This document shows, piece after piece, positions 16,483 to 25,360 of a DNA stretch of 64,000 nt. Below the pieces are notes generated by a model, which saw only the letters and a program-made list of their open reading frames with translations, searched no databases and was not told where the DNA came from. Source of the stretch: SABI01 sp028532915. Its GTDB lineage: Bacteria; Spirochaetota; Spirochaetia; Sphaerochaetales; Sphaerochaetaceae. The translations under genes and the position numbers were made by a program. Location: positions 2,418,001 through 2,482,000 of the forward strand of contig OY781923.1 of assembly GCA_963677225.1 (NCBI GenBank). The letters are read 5' to 3'. The first letter of the stretch is position 1; each line of letters starts with the position of its first letter.

Positions 16483-17418
16483 ATGAAAATGAAAAAGATC
16501 ATTATTATTGGTGCAGGTAAAATGGGTGCGAGTATAGGAGCCATCATCGCATCCTCCGGAACTGAGGTAATCCTCATCGACAGAAATATCGAGCAGGCTC
16601 AGGATGGAGTGAAACGTGCACAGGAATACATCGCCAGATTGTTCGAGGACAATCTGGTGACCGGCTCAACTTCTATTGATATTGCAAAGAATTCGATCCG
16701 CGCAGATATAAGTTACACTGAGCATCTTGATTCTGCTCAGATGATCATTGAGGCGGTCTTCGAAGACATTCAGATCAAACAAAATCTCTTCAGAGAGCTG
16801 GACAAAACTGTTCCAACTGACATTATTCTAGCAAGTAATACTTCCGGTATGGTTCTCAGCAGAATAACCGAAGGGATGAAGACCCCGGAGAGGACTGTGA
16901 TCACTCATTTCTGGTATCCCGGACACCTTGTTCCTCTTGTAGAGGTCGTAAGAGGCTCTTACACACAGCAGTGGGTTATCGATGTTGTCAGGGAGAATCT
17001 TCTTTACTGGGGAAAATCTCCGGTAGTGGTGAACAAGGACCTTCCCGGGCAGCTGGCCAACAGGATCCTGCAGGCGATTATCCGCGAAGCTGCAAATATT
17101 GTAGATTCCGGTATCGCTACTGCAGAGGATGTTGATACCGCAATCAAGATGGGAATGGCCCTCAGATTCCCCGCATGGGGACCGCTTGAGCATATCGATG
17201 CGGTAGGTCTTGATCTTGCATATTCGGTCCAGAAGGATGTTCTCCCCAGTCTTTACAATGAACCCACCCCTCCTCCAATCTTCACCAGACTTCTGGAATC
17301 TGACAAGATAGGGTATAAGTCAAAGGAGGGATTCTATGACTGGAACACTAAGGATATGGAATCACTCGAGAAAGAACGCGATGCCTGTATCATCGGTCTG
17401 CTGAAATTGTTGAGGTAA
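16483..17418 (+). CDS. 3-hydroxyacyl-CoA dehydrogenase-like / L-gulonate 3-dehydrogenase-like enzyme
   Basis: 311 residues. The N-terminus is a Rossmann fold with GAGKMGASIGAIIASSG and IDRN at the end of the second strand, indicating NAD preference. ASNTSGMVLSRI, a THFWYPGHLVPLVEVV segment and a helical C-terminal domain (from about 185, beginning LPGQLANRILQAIIREA) define the 3HCDH/lambda-crystallin family. In fatty-acid pathways these act on acyl-CoA, but lambda-crystallin homologues oxidise L-gulonate and other hydroxyacids. In this operon, with no acyl-CoA genes and with a lactonase next door, a sugar-acid dehydrogenase is more likely. Confidence 0.8.
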   Translation: MKMKKIIIIGAGKMGASIGAIIASSGTEVILIDRNIEQAQDGVKRAQEYIARLFEDNLVTGSTSIDIAKNSIRADISYTEHLDSAQMIIEAVFEDIQIKQNLFRELDKTVPTDIILASNTSGMVLSRITEGMKTPERTVITHFWYPGHLVPLVEVVRGSYTQQWVIDVVRENLLYWGKSPVVVNKDLPGQLANRILQAIIREAANIVDSGIATAEDVDTAIKMGMALRFPAWGPLEHIDAVGLDLAYSVQKDVLPSLYNEPTPPPIFTRLLESDKIGYKSKEGFYDWNTKDMESLEKERDACIIGLLKLLR

Positions 17419-17420
17419 CT

Positions 17421-18512
17421 ATGAAATTGAATCTATGGATCGGAACCTATACACAAGATATACTTTTCGGATCAGGAGATATTCTCCATGGAAAAGGAAA
17501 GGGAATCTATCATATCACATTCGAAACCCGCAAGAACGAGATTGAGGATATCGTTGTGAATGAAGGTATCGTGAATCCTTCGTATGTCATTCAGAGTGCT
17601 GACGGAGCCTTTCTATTTGCCGTTAATGAGACGAAAGAATATAAGGGGATGAAAAGCGGATATGTCAGTTCCTTCAGAGTCGACCATGATTCAAAGAGAC
17701 TTTCATTGATCTCATCCCGCCCTACCTATGGTACAGATCCCTGTCACCTCGCTGTCAATCAAGCAATGACACACCTGTTCGTAGCCAATTTCATGAGTGG
17801 TAGTATATCAATGTACTCGCTCACCAGTGAAGGTGAAATCAGCGAAGAACATACGACTGTGAAGCATGAGGGAAGCAGCATTCATCCGACAAGGCAGACT
17901 GGATCACATGCCCATGCTGTGATTCTTTCCGCTGATGAACGGTGGCTATTCGTTCCCGACCTGGGGCTCGATAAAGTTATGGTCTACGAAATAGATTATG
18001 ATACCGGCTCCCTCTCCTTTCACGAGGATCTCACCTATCATTCACGAAAAGGCAGTGGGCCTCGATCGATAGTCTTCCATCCGGCTTTAGCCTATGCTTA
18101 TATCATTAATGAGTTGGATTCCACGATCGATGTGCTCTCATATGACGGAAAGGGAAGACTCACTTCTCTACAATCAGTCTCAACCCTTCCGGAAAATTAC
18201 GAAGGGAACAGTACCTGTGCTGACATCAGGATAAGCAGCTGCGGAAAATATCTATTAGGCTCGAATAGGGGGCATGATTCTATTGTATGTTATACGATAA
18301 ATCAGCGTGAGGGGACTCTCGAAACTTTAGGTCATACATCAACACGAGGAAAATGTCCGCGCAATTTCTTTACGGTGGATGATACGGTTCTGGTCGCCAA
18401 TCAGGACAGTGACACTATAACGGTCTTTTCTTTGAATGAAGGAAACCTGAAAGATACGGGAAAATCAATTGAAATACCGACACCGGTGTGTGTGAACAAC
18501 CGTATGAACTGA
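17421..18512 (+). CDS. Beta-propeller lactonase (6-phosphogluconolactonase/YbhE-like)
   Basis: 363 residues made of repeated blade segments: GTYTQDILFGSG at the start, NPSYVIQSADGAFLFAVNE, DPCHLAVNQAMTHLFVANF, HAHAVILSADERWLFVPDLG, GPRSIVFHPALAYAYIINEL and ISSCGKYLLGSNRG. This is the seven-bladed lactonase fold of YbhE (PF10282). It has no clear signal peptide, so it is cytoplasmic. It hydrolyses a sugar lactone, as would be made by a sugar dehydrogenase, which fits the upstream MDR and hydroxyacid dehydrogenases. It is the last gene of the operon; it starts two bases after the previous stop and a terminator follows. Confidence 0.88.
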   Translation: MKLNLWIGTYTQDILFGSGDILHGKGKGIYHITFETRKNEIEDIVVNEGIVNPSYVIQSADGAFLFAVNETKEYKGMKSGYVSSFRVDHDSKRLSLISSRPTYGTDPCHLAVNQAMTHLFVANFMSGSISMYSLTSEGEISEEHTTVKHEGSSIHPTRQTGSHAHAVILSADERWLFVPDLGLDKVMVYEIDYDTGSLSFHEDLTYHSRKGSGPRSIVFHPALAYAYIINELDSTIDVLSYDGKGRLTSLQSVSTLPENYEGNSTCADIRISSCGKYLLGSNRGHDSIVCYTINQREGTLETLGHTSTRGKCPRNFFTVDDTVLVANQDSDTITVFSLNEGNLKDTGKSIEIPTPVCVNNRMN

Positions 18513-18534
18513 GAATACCCAGTCCTCTTTTCTA

Positions 18535-18571
18535 GACTGCCGTAAGAAATATTCCTTCGGCAGTCATTTTT
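18535..18571 (+). terminator. Rho-independent terminator of the TRAP operon
   Basis: GACTGCCG at 18535-18542 pairs with CGGCAGTC at 18558-18565 and is followed by ATTTTTCT, 22 bp after the lactonase stop. Confidence 0.75.
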
Positions 18572-18914
18572 CTGCCTCTTCATCATAATTATCTTTTTAC
18601 CTTACCGGATACATTTGGCAGTGTTACATCTCTTCCAAATGGGGAAATTCTGAAAAATTTTACAACAACTGCATCATATGCTCATAACGTAGATCTGGTA
18701 CGTATCTGGAGAGGGTCAAAATATCACATAGAAATAATCTTTTCTCATGTCGTGAGAAACTGAAAATAACACCTATGTACTTGTAAGATAATTGTTTGCA
18801 CCCTTAAATCAAGTACAGTACTAACATGGCCGGACAGTTTACTGTGGCTGGCAGTTATTAATCCTACAGGGTATTCACCGGCTATCATATAGTATCATAT
18901 TGTCTGAATAGCTC
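18572..18914. other. Convergent intergenic region without recognised gene
   Basis: About 340 bp between two converging units. I see no frame with convincing codon use, no RNA gene and no IS end. A weak dyad (GCCGGACAGT and ACTGTGGCTGGC, about 18831-18854) is present. Base composition is more AT-rich than the neighbours. A short plus-strand piece near 18665-18765 could be a decayed coding remnant, but nothing supports a family. Confidence 0.4.
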
Positions 18915-19817
18915 TCATTCTTCACAGATGATGGTTTTCTCTTTTCTCAGCAGATCACTCAATCTCACTTCGGAAGCGACTATCGCAAAAAGAATGATAG
19001 CGCCTCCTATAAGCATGTTATAGGTAAAAGGTTCGATTCCGAGGATGACCGAGAACAATGCGCCGAAAAGGGATTCAGTAGAGAGAAATATTGCCGCCTT
19101 TCCGCTTGTCGTATACTGCTGCGCCACAGTCTGAAGACCGAAAGTGATCAATGTACAAAAGATCCCCGAATACAGGACGGCAGGAAGACCGACTGCAAAA
19201 TTGATTGCGGGAAGTGAGTTTACGTCAAGAAGAAGAAATGAGAAAAGAGACAGAACGGCGGCTGCACTCATCTGCATGAAGGTTAGAATGATAGTATCCA
19301 TCTTCTTGCTGGCGACATCGAGATACGATATATGCAGTGCAAACAGGAACGCACACAAGAGAGTGAGAGCATCTCCTTTCGACAGAGAAAAAGCTCCCTG
19401 CCCCTCGTATGTCAGAATAACGATCCCCACGAACGTGATCAGAGGGAGAATGAAAAATTTGATTTTCGGTCTTCTTCTGAATATGATCCAGGTGATGAAA
19501 GGGACCAGAACGACATTGACACCGGTGAGAAATGCCGAATTCGAGGGTGTGGAGTATTCGAGTCCGAATGTCTGGGTAAGAAAAGCGGCAAACAGAAGGA
19601 ATCCCGCAACCGATCCCATCCTCAGATCCTTTTTGGAGATATTCTTGAGTCTTCTGAATATGAAAGCACCGAGGATGATCGCCGATACAGAGAAACGGAA
19701 GAGCATCGTCATCGTCGCGGGCATCCCGCTTTCGAGGGCCCAGTGAGTCGCAATAAACCCGGTACCCCAGATAAATCCTATCGATAACAATGATAAGTCA
19801 GCTGTAATTGATTTCAC
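18915..19817 (-). CDS. EamA/DMT-superfamily membrane transporter
   Basis: 300 residues with ten hydrophobic helices arranged as two EamA repeats. Helix starts such as LLSIGFIWGTGFIATHWAL, GFLLFAAFLTQTFGLEYSTPSNSAFLTG and VALIF-like ALLCAFLFALHISYLDVASKK are typical, with the conserved proline-rich helix end VNVVLVPF. DMT proteins export or import amino acids, nucleotide sugars and other metabolites at the inner membrane; specificity cannot be read. The gene stands alone, divergent from the cyclophilin-like gene. Confidence 0.88.
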   Translation of the reverse strand: MKSITADLSLLSIGFIWGTGFIATHWALESGMPATMTMLFRFSVSAIILGAFIFRRLKNISKKDLRMGSVAGFLLFAAFLTQTFGLEYSTPSNSAFLTGVNVVLVPFITWIIFRRRPKIKFFILPLITFVGIVILTYEGQGAFSLSKGDALTLLCAFLFALHISYLDVASKKMDTIILTFMQMSAAAVLSLFSFLLLDVNSLPAINFAVGLPAVLYSGIFCTLITFGLQTVAQQYTTSGKAAIFLSTESLFGALFSVILGIEPFTYNMLIGGAIILFAIVASEVRLSDLLRKEKTIICEE

Positions 19818-19965
19818 TATGTCTCTCCGTGTTGGTGATTCTATGAAGGAGAGAACAGACTGTCAAGAATACCTCGAGCTTTATCAGCACAACGTTTAAA
19901 TTTTCTTCAGTTGGTGCTATTATCCGATAACATCATAGCTTTATAGAAATATTTTTGGAGAACAC

Positions 19966-20343
19966 ATGAAGATCAAAATCACAATCAACCAACTTGAGTT
20001 CGAAGCGACCGTCTATGAGAATGAGGGGGCGGCACAACTGCTTGAATCTTTACCTCTTTCCTTTTCAATGAGCCGCTGGGGAGATGAATACTACGGGTCT
20101 ATCCCTACTGAAATCTACGAAGGGGATGACTCGAGAGATGTTCTTGAGATCGGAGAAATAGCCTTCTGGCCGCCGGGGAACGCCTTCTGTATCTTCTTCG
20201 GTCCCACTCCGATGAGCGAAGGATCGGAACCCAGAGCCGCAAGCGATGTCGTCCCTCTCGGAATGATCGACGGCGGAGACGGAATTCTCTCACTAAGGGA
20301 TCTGGGGCCTTCGGTAAAAGCCTCGATCTCCGTCATTGATTGA
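19966..20343 (+). CDS. Cyclophilin-like fold protein (TM1367 family)
   Basis: 125 residues, soluble, with GGAG before the ATG. The core SRWGDEYYGSIPTEI, GEIAFWPPGNAFCIFFGPTPMSEG and EPRAASDVVPLGMI segments are characteristic of the small cyclophilin-like family of TM1367 (PF04126). The fold resembles peptidyl-prolyl isomerases but the catalytic residues of true cyclophilins are not kept, and the function is unknown. The gene stands alone; a weak dyad without T-run follows. Confidence 0.85.
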   Translation: MKIKITINQLEFEATVYENEGAAQLLESLPLSFSMSRWGDEYYGSIPTEIYEGDDSRDVLEIGEIAFWPPGNAFCIFFGPTPMSEGSEPRAASDVVPLGMIDGGDGILSLRDLGPSVKASISVID

Positions 20344-20364
20344 AATACTAATTTCTGATTCAAG

Positions 20365-20393
20365 TTGAGAATTAGAGGATGCGAGTTTATAAT
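20365..20393 (+). promoter_or_regulatory. Promoter adjoining the start codon of the dCache kinase gene
   Basis: TTGAGA at 20365-20370 and TATAAT at 20388-20393 are 17 bp apart. The -10 box ends five bases before the ATG at 20399, there is no Shine-Dalgarno sequence in that gap, and an in-frame stop at 20390-20392 excludes an earlier start. This predicts a leaderless transcript. Confidence 0.55.
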
Positions 20394-20398
20394 TATGT

Positions 20399-22168
20399 AT
20401 GTTTGCATCACTGCAGAAACGCTACACAGCAACCATAATTCTCATTGCAACCGTGTTTCTCGGTCTGCTTGTGATCATAAACTACGTTCTCTTGCGCTCT
20501 CACTCGATCTCGTCGGCTCAGCAGACTTCGACGATGATTCTTTCGAATGCGGATAACCAGATAACGAATCTGTTCTATTCGATAGAATCGACGGTCACAG
20601 CTCTGTCGATGCAGAAAAGTATTCAGGATGTCGATATCGAACAGATGAAGGATCAGTTCATCTCCCATGTCATCGCCAAGCAGGAGATCGTCCGCGCCGT
20701 CTATCTGGGGACGGCGGACGGACAGATGTATGAGTGGGGTGTGGGCCCCGGTTTCATCGAAAACACCCCCACCTTCGCTCCGGGTTACGACCCGAGAGAA
20801 CGTCCCTGGTATAAGACCGCTGTGGAAACGGATTCTTATACACTCACCGAGCCTTACCTGTACGCATCCACCGATGCTCTCGGTATCACGGCAGTGAAAC
20901 CCGTCTACAAGGAAGGACTTTTCGTGGGAGTCCTGGGTCTCGATATCGTTCTTGAAGGGGTGAAGCATCTGGTCGATCTCATCGAGGTAGAAAAGGATGG
21001 CCGGCTTATTCTGCTCACTCAGGACAATCATGTCCTTGCGAACCAGTTCGATGAACCTGAAAGCCCGTCAGTCTCCCTTTCCCTGTTTCCCTATCCCGAA
21101 CTTCTTGAAGATGCCTCTCCTTCGATTCATACGGTCTACGGTGATACCTATATGATACAGCACACGACGAACAGTACAACCGGCTGGGTGATCATGTTAT
21201 GTGTTCCCTACCAGAGGATCATCTCCTTCTCGCTTGAGAACATGAGAATCATCATCTTCTATGATATTCTGCTGATGATGCTGCTGGGAACAGTTGTTAC
21301 TCTCCTCAGCAGACGGCTGCTGACAGATCCTCTCAATGAGATTATCACCGTCCTGGACTATCATGAGAGGGGGGATATCAAGGCACGTATAAGAGAACAG
21401 AAAGTTCCCGAGTTCCAGATCATCGCAACATCATTCAATAATGTCGTGGAAATGAAGATCGAACAGGAGAAACAGATGGAGATGCAGGTGATAAAGAGAA
21501 CCAGAGAGGTGATCAATCTGCAAAAAGAGAACATCCGTCTGAGAATCATCGAAGAGAAAGAGAGGATCTATTCGAATCTGCACGACTCTCTCGGAGCCCG
21601 GCTCACAGGAATAAATATCAGCAACACTGTAGCAAAACATGCCTTCGACAAGGAAGATTTTCCAACTGTACGACAGATGCTCGATCGTATAGAATACAAT
21701 ACCGCAAAGGGGATTTCCGATCTCAAGGAGATTCTTCTCGCGAAAGAGACGGATGATATCAGGATAGATGAGTTCATCGATTTCATCCGAAACAGGATTA
21801 GAGACCGTCTCGCTCTCAAGCATATGACCTATGAATCGGTCATTCCCTCGGAGGCAGAACTCGAATCACTCGATCAGGATACACTTCAGAATCTTGTCAG
21901 CATCATCGAAGAACTTGTAACGAACACTCTGAAATACTCAGAGGCGAGGTCGGTACAGCTTGCAATCGAGATCAGAGAAGACAGACTCGTTATGACCTAT
22001 GCGGATGACGGCAGAGGTTTCGATACGAAAAAGGCCTTCAAACGGGGATTCGGCATTCCGGGGATCCTCACCAGAGTCGAACGCCTCGGAGGTCACGTTA
22101 AGATCACCACGAAGATTGGGAAAGGGGCCCGCTACAGCTTCACAATCCCCGTGAAGGAAGACGTATGA
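20399..22168 (+). CDS. Membrane sensor histidine kinase, dCache + HAMP + HisKA_3 (NarX/DegS type)
   Basis: 589 residues: helix at about 8-30, an extracytoplasmic dCache sensor (about 35-280, with PRERPWYKTAVE and LTEPYLYASTDALGITAVKPVY), a second helix at about 281-302, HAMP (about 303-355), a coiled region, the HisKA_3 dimerisation helix with His395 in NLHDSLGARLTG, and an ATPase domain with EELVTNTLKYSEA, YADDGRGF and GFGIPGILTRVERLGG. dCache domains of this kind often bind amino acids or dicarboxylates. It overlaps the response regulator gene by an ATGA, so they form a pair. The symporter gene downstream, now beyond an inserted IS, may be their target. Confidence 0.93.
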   Translation: MFASLQKRYTATIILIATVFLGLLVIINYVLLRSHSISSAQQTSTMILSNADNQITNLFYSIESTVTALSMQKSIQDVDIEQMKDQFISHVIAKQEIVRAVYLGTADGQMYEWGVGPGFIENTPTFAPGYDPRERPWYKTAVETDSYTLTEPYLYASTDALGITAVKPVYKEGLFVGVLGLDIVLEGVKHLVDLIEVEKDGRLILLTQDNHVLANQFDEPESPSVSLSLFPYPELLEDASPSIHTVYGDTYMIQHTTNSTTGWVIMLCVPYQRIISFSLENMRIIIFYDILLMMLLGTVVTLLSRRLLTDPLNEIITVLDYHERGDIKARIREQKVPEFQIIATSFNNVVEMKIEQEKQMEMQVIKRTREVINLQKENIRLRIIEEKERIYSNLHDSLGARLTGINISNTVAKHAFDKEDFPTVRQMLDRIEYNTAKGISDLKEILLAKETDDIRIDEFIDFIRNRIRDRLALKHMTYESVIPSEAELESLDQDTLQNLVSIIEELVTNTLKYSEARSVQLAIEIREDRLVMTYADDGRGFDTKKAFKRGFGIPGILTRVERLGGHVKITTKIGKGARYSFTIPVKEDV

Positions 22169-22815
22169 TCAATATTGTGATTGTTGAAGATTCTTTTGAT
22201 GCTCGCGAAGGGTTCAGATACCTTCTTTCTCTCGACAGTGAGATCCGTGTATTGAACACCTATGAAAATGCAGAAGCGCTTCTGGACAGCGCTGAGGTTC
22301 TCTCTCATACCGATGTCGTTCTGATGGATATCGAGCTGCCGGGTATGAGCGGGATCGAGGCCACCAGGATTATCACAGAAACCTACCGCGACACTGATAT
22401 CCTAATCCTCACGATCTTTGAAGATAAGGAAAAGATCATGAAGGCGGTCAATGCCGGAGCAATGGGATATCTGCTTAAAAACTGTGCACCCCAGGATCTT
22501 GTGAGTCAGATCAAGAGTATGAGAAAGGGAGGATCACCCCTCTCTCCTTTTGCAGCCAGGGCTCTTTTGGAGGAAGTGTATCAGAGAAACGATAATTCAA
22601 GAGCTCCGGAAGACTACAAGCTGACAAAGAGGGAAATAGAGGTCTGCCGGGCGATCATCGAAGGCAAGACCTACAGAGAAATGGCTGAGGAACTGCATAT
22701 GGCAAGCAGTACTGCGAAGAAACATATATTGAACATCTACAGAAAACTGCAGGTCAACTCCAGAGTCTCCTTCATCAAGAAGGTGATTCACGAAAATCTC
22801 ATCGATGCTCTCTAG
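22165..22815 (+). CDS. NarL/LuxR-type response regulator
   Basis: 216 residues: receiver domain (1-120) with acidic pair at 8-9, phospho-acceptor Asp55 in VLMDIELPG, then a LuxR-type helix-turn-helix at about 150-212 (LTKREIEVCRAIIEGK, TAKKHILNIYRKLQV). It is the partner of the overlapping kinase. The last 52 codons (from 22660) lie inside the 269-bp segment that was copied when the IS inserted, yet this copy of the gene is complete. Its likely target is the dicarboxylate/amino-acid symporter beyond the IS. Confidence 0.93.
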   Translation: MINIVIVEDSFDAREGFRYLLSLDSEIRVLNTYENAEALLDSAEVLSHTDVVLMDIELPGMSGIEATRIITETYRDTDILILTIFEDKEKIMKAVNAGAMGYLLKNCAPQDLVSQIKSMRKGGSPLSPFAARALLEEVYQRNDNSRAPEDYKLTKREIEVCRAIIEGKTYREMAEELHMASSTAKKHILNIYRKLQVNSRVSFIKKVIHENLIDAL

Positions 22816-22928
22816 AAATACACCAAAAGGTGTATCTAAAGCGATTCAGATAATAATTATCAGATAAAGACTCTCCGTTTGGTCACTTTCGTCCGTTTTT
22901 ATCCCGGATGATAATTGATACGTAGTAT
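22660..22928 (+). repeat. Long target-site duplication, left copy (269 bp)
   Basis: This stretch is repeated without a difference at 25072-25340, directly on the other side of the IS element. It covers the last 156 bp of the response regulator gene including its stop, a small dyad (ATACACC-aaaa-GGTGTAT) and the upstream region of the symporter gene with the palindrome GATAATAATTATC at 22849-22861. Long and variable duplications are known for IS1634-family transposition. Confidence 0.93.
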
Positions 22929-25071
22929 CCTGAGTTTTCGCCAGATTAACGCAAAAAGAGGTGCTAACCTTATGCATAATAAAGACATAGGCAGACACCT
23001 CTAAAGAATATTTGTGTAGTGTATCAGTTCTGTTTCTTTGTTTGTGCCAACATTTTCTTGATTGCCTCCCGCGTATACACATTCTGCCCGAACCCTATCC
23101 CATAGCTTTCTTTGAGCTTCTGCAGAACTGTATCATAGTACAGCGTGAGAAATGTCGTGCTATTCAGTTCTGCAACGTTCGCCTTCTTCAAAGAGGTTCG
23201 AATCTTCTCACTCGAATACTCATGACCGACCTCATGTTCCAAGATCCTCATGATCAATAAAGAGACGAAGCAGGTTAAAAAATGAGCTTGAATCCGGTCT
23301 TCCCGCGACACATATACCGGTCTGGCCTCAAGATCGCTTTTCGTGATCCTGAAGGTCTGTTCGATCTTCCACAGTCCATGGTACATCTCAACGATGTCCA
23401 ATGGGGTAACTACCTTATTCAACTGCAACATCCCTTCATCGGGCAGCCATCGTTGAGGTGTATGAAAAGCGTGTTCAAGTTCTCCGGTCTCCTGTCCTCT
23501 TTTATCAACATACGGTCTGAGCCCTATTACATTGGTCTCAATGACATAGAATCCATCCAGGGATTCATCCTCTTCAAGTTTTTGAGCATCAAAGATCGTC
23601 TTTGCCTTATACCCTTCGATCCTCAGATGCGTCTTGGGATCATACACTTCGGTCTTGAGGTATTTGTTCTTTCCATGATTATTGTCGATGACATCCTTGC
23701 TCTTTGAGTGAGATGCTACGATCGCTTTCTCTACTGCAGCAGCACGATCGACCTGGGCTCTGTGAGCGTACTTGGCAGACCAGTAGACAATCTGGTAATG
23801 CCCGACCCCTTTTACCTTCTTCCGTTTGCCGTTCGTATCGGTGACATAGGTGTCTTTGACTTCATCAAGCATCTTGTACATGAATGAGACCGGTGTCTCG
23901 GTATCGAGCACACTGATGGGATTCCCTCTCTCATCGAACTTCAGGTAGCCACGAGGATCCCTGACGGTATCTTTGAGTTGCTCAGTCCCTCCACGAACTG
24001 ACTTACTGAAGATGTATCCATTATGATTAGTGATCACATCAGCAATGTTTGTCCCGCTCATCATCGCCTTGTCGGCAACGAAGATCAGGTGTTTTACATC
24101 CAATTGTTTTCGTACCTGCTCACTCATCGGGGAGAAGGTCGTACAATCATTGGTGTTCCCGGGAAACAGGTCATAGGTGATGGGGAATCCAGCCTGATCC
24201 ATAAACAGTCCCATCTGGACGATAGGAAGCGGACGGTGCTCTTTATTGACACCCTTCCTGCGAAAGGAGTCCTCATGATCTATCTCAAAGTAGTAGTTGG
24301 TCACATCGTAGAAGAGAACGGTAGAGTCACGGTCATACTGGGAGACCATTTGTTGATGCAGATGCTTCAGCAGATCATCCCGATACTTCGGGATGATGCT
24401 CAAGGACCGGTAGACTGCATTCAGATCGAAGTCCATCTTCTCGAAGTACTTGGATCTTCCAAGCCATGCTGCCCGTTTCGAACCCGGTTCCAGGATTCTT
24501 TCATAGACAAGCAGCTTCATGACTGCTGTTAAGTTGTAAGAGATGTCGAGGTACTTGCGACGACGGTCAAAGAAGGTATGGAGCCCTAATTGATGGAAGA
24601 CTTGGCTGATAGCAGCATAGCCGATGTTCTTTACACAATCGTAACTCTGGGTATCTGCATCGAAGGGAAGTAGAGCTTCAGGCATGAGTTCGATGGTAAC
24701 TGCTTTTTGTCGTGCCTTCTTCTCTTGAGTCTTCTGGAGTGCGACTTCTTTGAAGTGAGCGACCGGATCATCATAGAGATGGATGAATTCATCGATAAAA
24801 CCAATACGCTCGATGGTACGTTGTGCAGACTTACCGTTTTTTCTAAAACTTTCAACAAAATACATGCAGATACGACCATCTTTAGTCTTGGGAGCAGTGC
24901 GTACAAACATAGAAGACCTCCATGAGCTAGTATAGCACAGTTAGCATAGTAGCACAAGGTAGCACAGAAATATTATTCATAAAAAAGTGAAAAATCGAAA
25001 AAAAAGGACCCGTGATGGGTCTTAATAGCAGGTTTTATGGTTTTTCAGTTAGCTAGTGGTGACAAACTCCG
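22929..25071 (-). mobile_element. IS1634-family insertion sequence, complete, about 2.14 kb
   Basis: The element fills exactly the space between two identical 269-bp direct repeats. Its ends are imperfect inverted repeats: the left end has GAGTTTTCGCCA from 22932 and the right end, read inward, GAGTTTGTCACCA from 25069, with TAAC and a run of A further in on both sides. It holds one intact transposase gene on the minus strand. The exact outer border may differ by two or three bases. Identity of the two flanking repeats indicates a recent insertion. Confidence 0.9.
23024..24910 (-). CDS. IS1634-family transposase (DDE)
   Basis: 628 residues, uninterrupted, with GGAGG before the ATG. The DDE/RNase H core shows the first Asp in VLFYDVTNYYFE, the second in HLIFVADKAMMSG and the Glu in HGLWKIEQTFRITKSDLEARPV, as in the IS4-related IS1634 group. 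It cuts and rejoins the element ends; this family is known for unusually long target duplications, which is what flanks it here. All key residues are present, so it is probably active. Confidence 0.95.
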   Translation of the reverse strand: MFVRTAPKTKDGRICMYFVESFRKNGKSAQRTIERIGFIDEFIHLYDDPVAHFKEVALQKTQEKKARQKAVTIELMPEALLPFDADTQSYDCVKNIGYAAISQVFHQLGLHTFFDRRRKYLDISYNLTAVMKLLVYERILEPGSKRAAWLGRSKYFEKMDFDLNAVYRSLSIIPKYRDDLLKHLHQQMVSQYDRDSTVLFYDVTNYYFEIDHEDSFRRKGVNKEHRPLPIVQMGLFMDQAGFPITYDLFPGNTNDCTTFSPMSEQVRKQLDVKHLIFVADKAMMSGTNIADVITNHNGYIFSKSVRGGTEQLKDTVRDPRGYLKFDERGNPISVLDTETPVSFMYKMLDEVKDTYVTDTNGKRKKVKGVGHYQIVYWSAKYAHRAQVDRAAAVEKAIVASHSKSKDVIDNNHGKNKYLKTEVYDPKTHLRIEGYKAKTIFDAQKLEEDESLDGFYVIETNVIGLRPYVDKRGQETGELEHAFHTPQRWLPDEGMLQLNKVVTPLDIVEMYHGLWKIEQTFRITKSDLEARPVYVSREDRIQAHFLTCFVSLLIMRILEHEVGHEYSSEKIRTSLKKANVAELNSTTFLTLYYDTVLQKLKESYGIGFGQNVYTREAIKKMLAQTKKQN

Positions 25072-25340
25072 GAAGGCAAGACCTACAGAGAAATGGCTGA
25101 GGAACTGCATATGGCAAGCAGTACTGCGAAGAAACATATATTGAACATCTACAGAAAACTGCAGGTCAACTCCAGAGTCTCCTTCATCAAGAAGGTGATT
25201 CACGAAAATCTCATCGATGCTCTCTAGAAATACACCAAAAGGTGTATCTAAAGCGATTCAGATAATAATTATCAGATAAAGACTCTCCGTTTGGTCACTT
25301 TCGTCCGTTTTTATCCCGGATGATAATTGATACGTAGTAT
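25072..25340 (+). repeat. Long target-site duplication, right copy (269 bp)
   Basis: Identical to 22660-22928. It contains a stranded 3' fragment of the response regulator gene (to 25227) that is not a gene, and the original upstream region of the symporter, which begins 21 bp further on. Because the duplication spans both the gene end and this upstream region, the insertion left both neighbours complete. Confidence 0.93.
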
Positions 25341-25360
25341 GTCCAAAAAAGGAGAACAAT

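Noticed and set aside
22818..22835. Dyad ATACACC-aaaa-GGTGTAT after the response regulator as a terminator
   Set aside because: No T-run follows and the stem is only 7 bp; it is kept only as part of the duplicated segment.
25072..25227. A second partial LuxR-type helix-turn-helix gene
   Set aside because: It is the exact copy of the response regulator end made by the IS insertion, without start codon or receiver domain.
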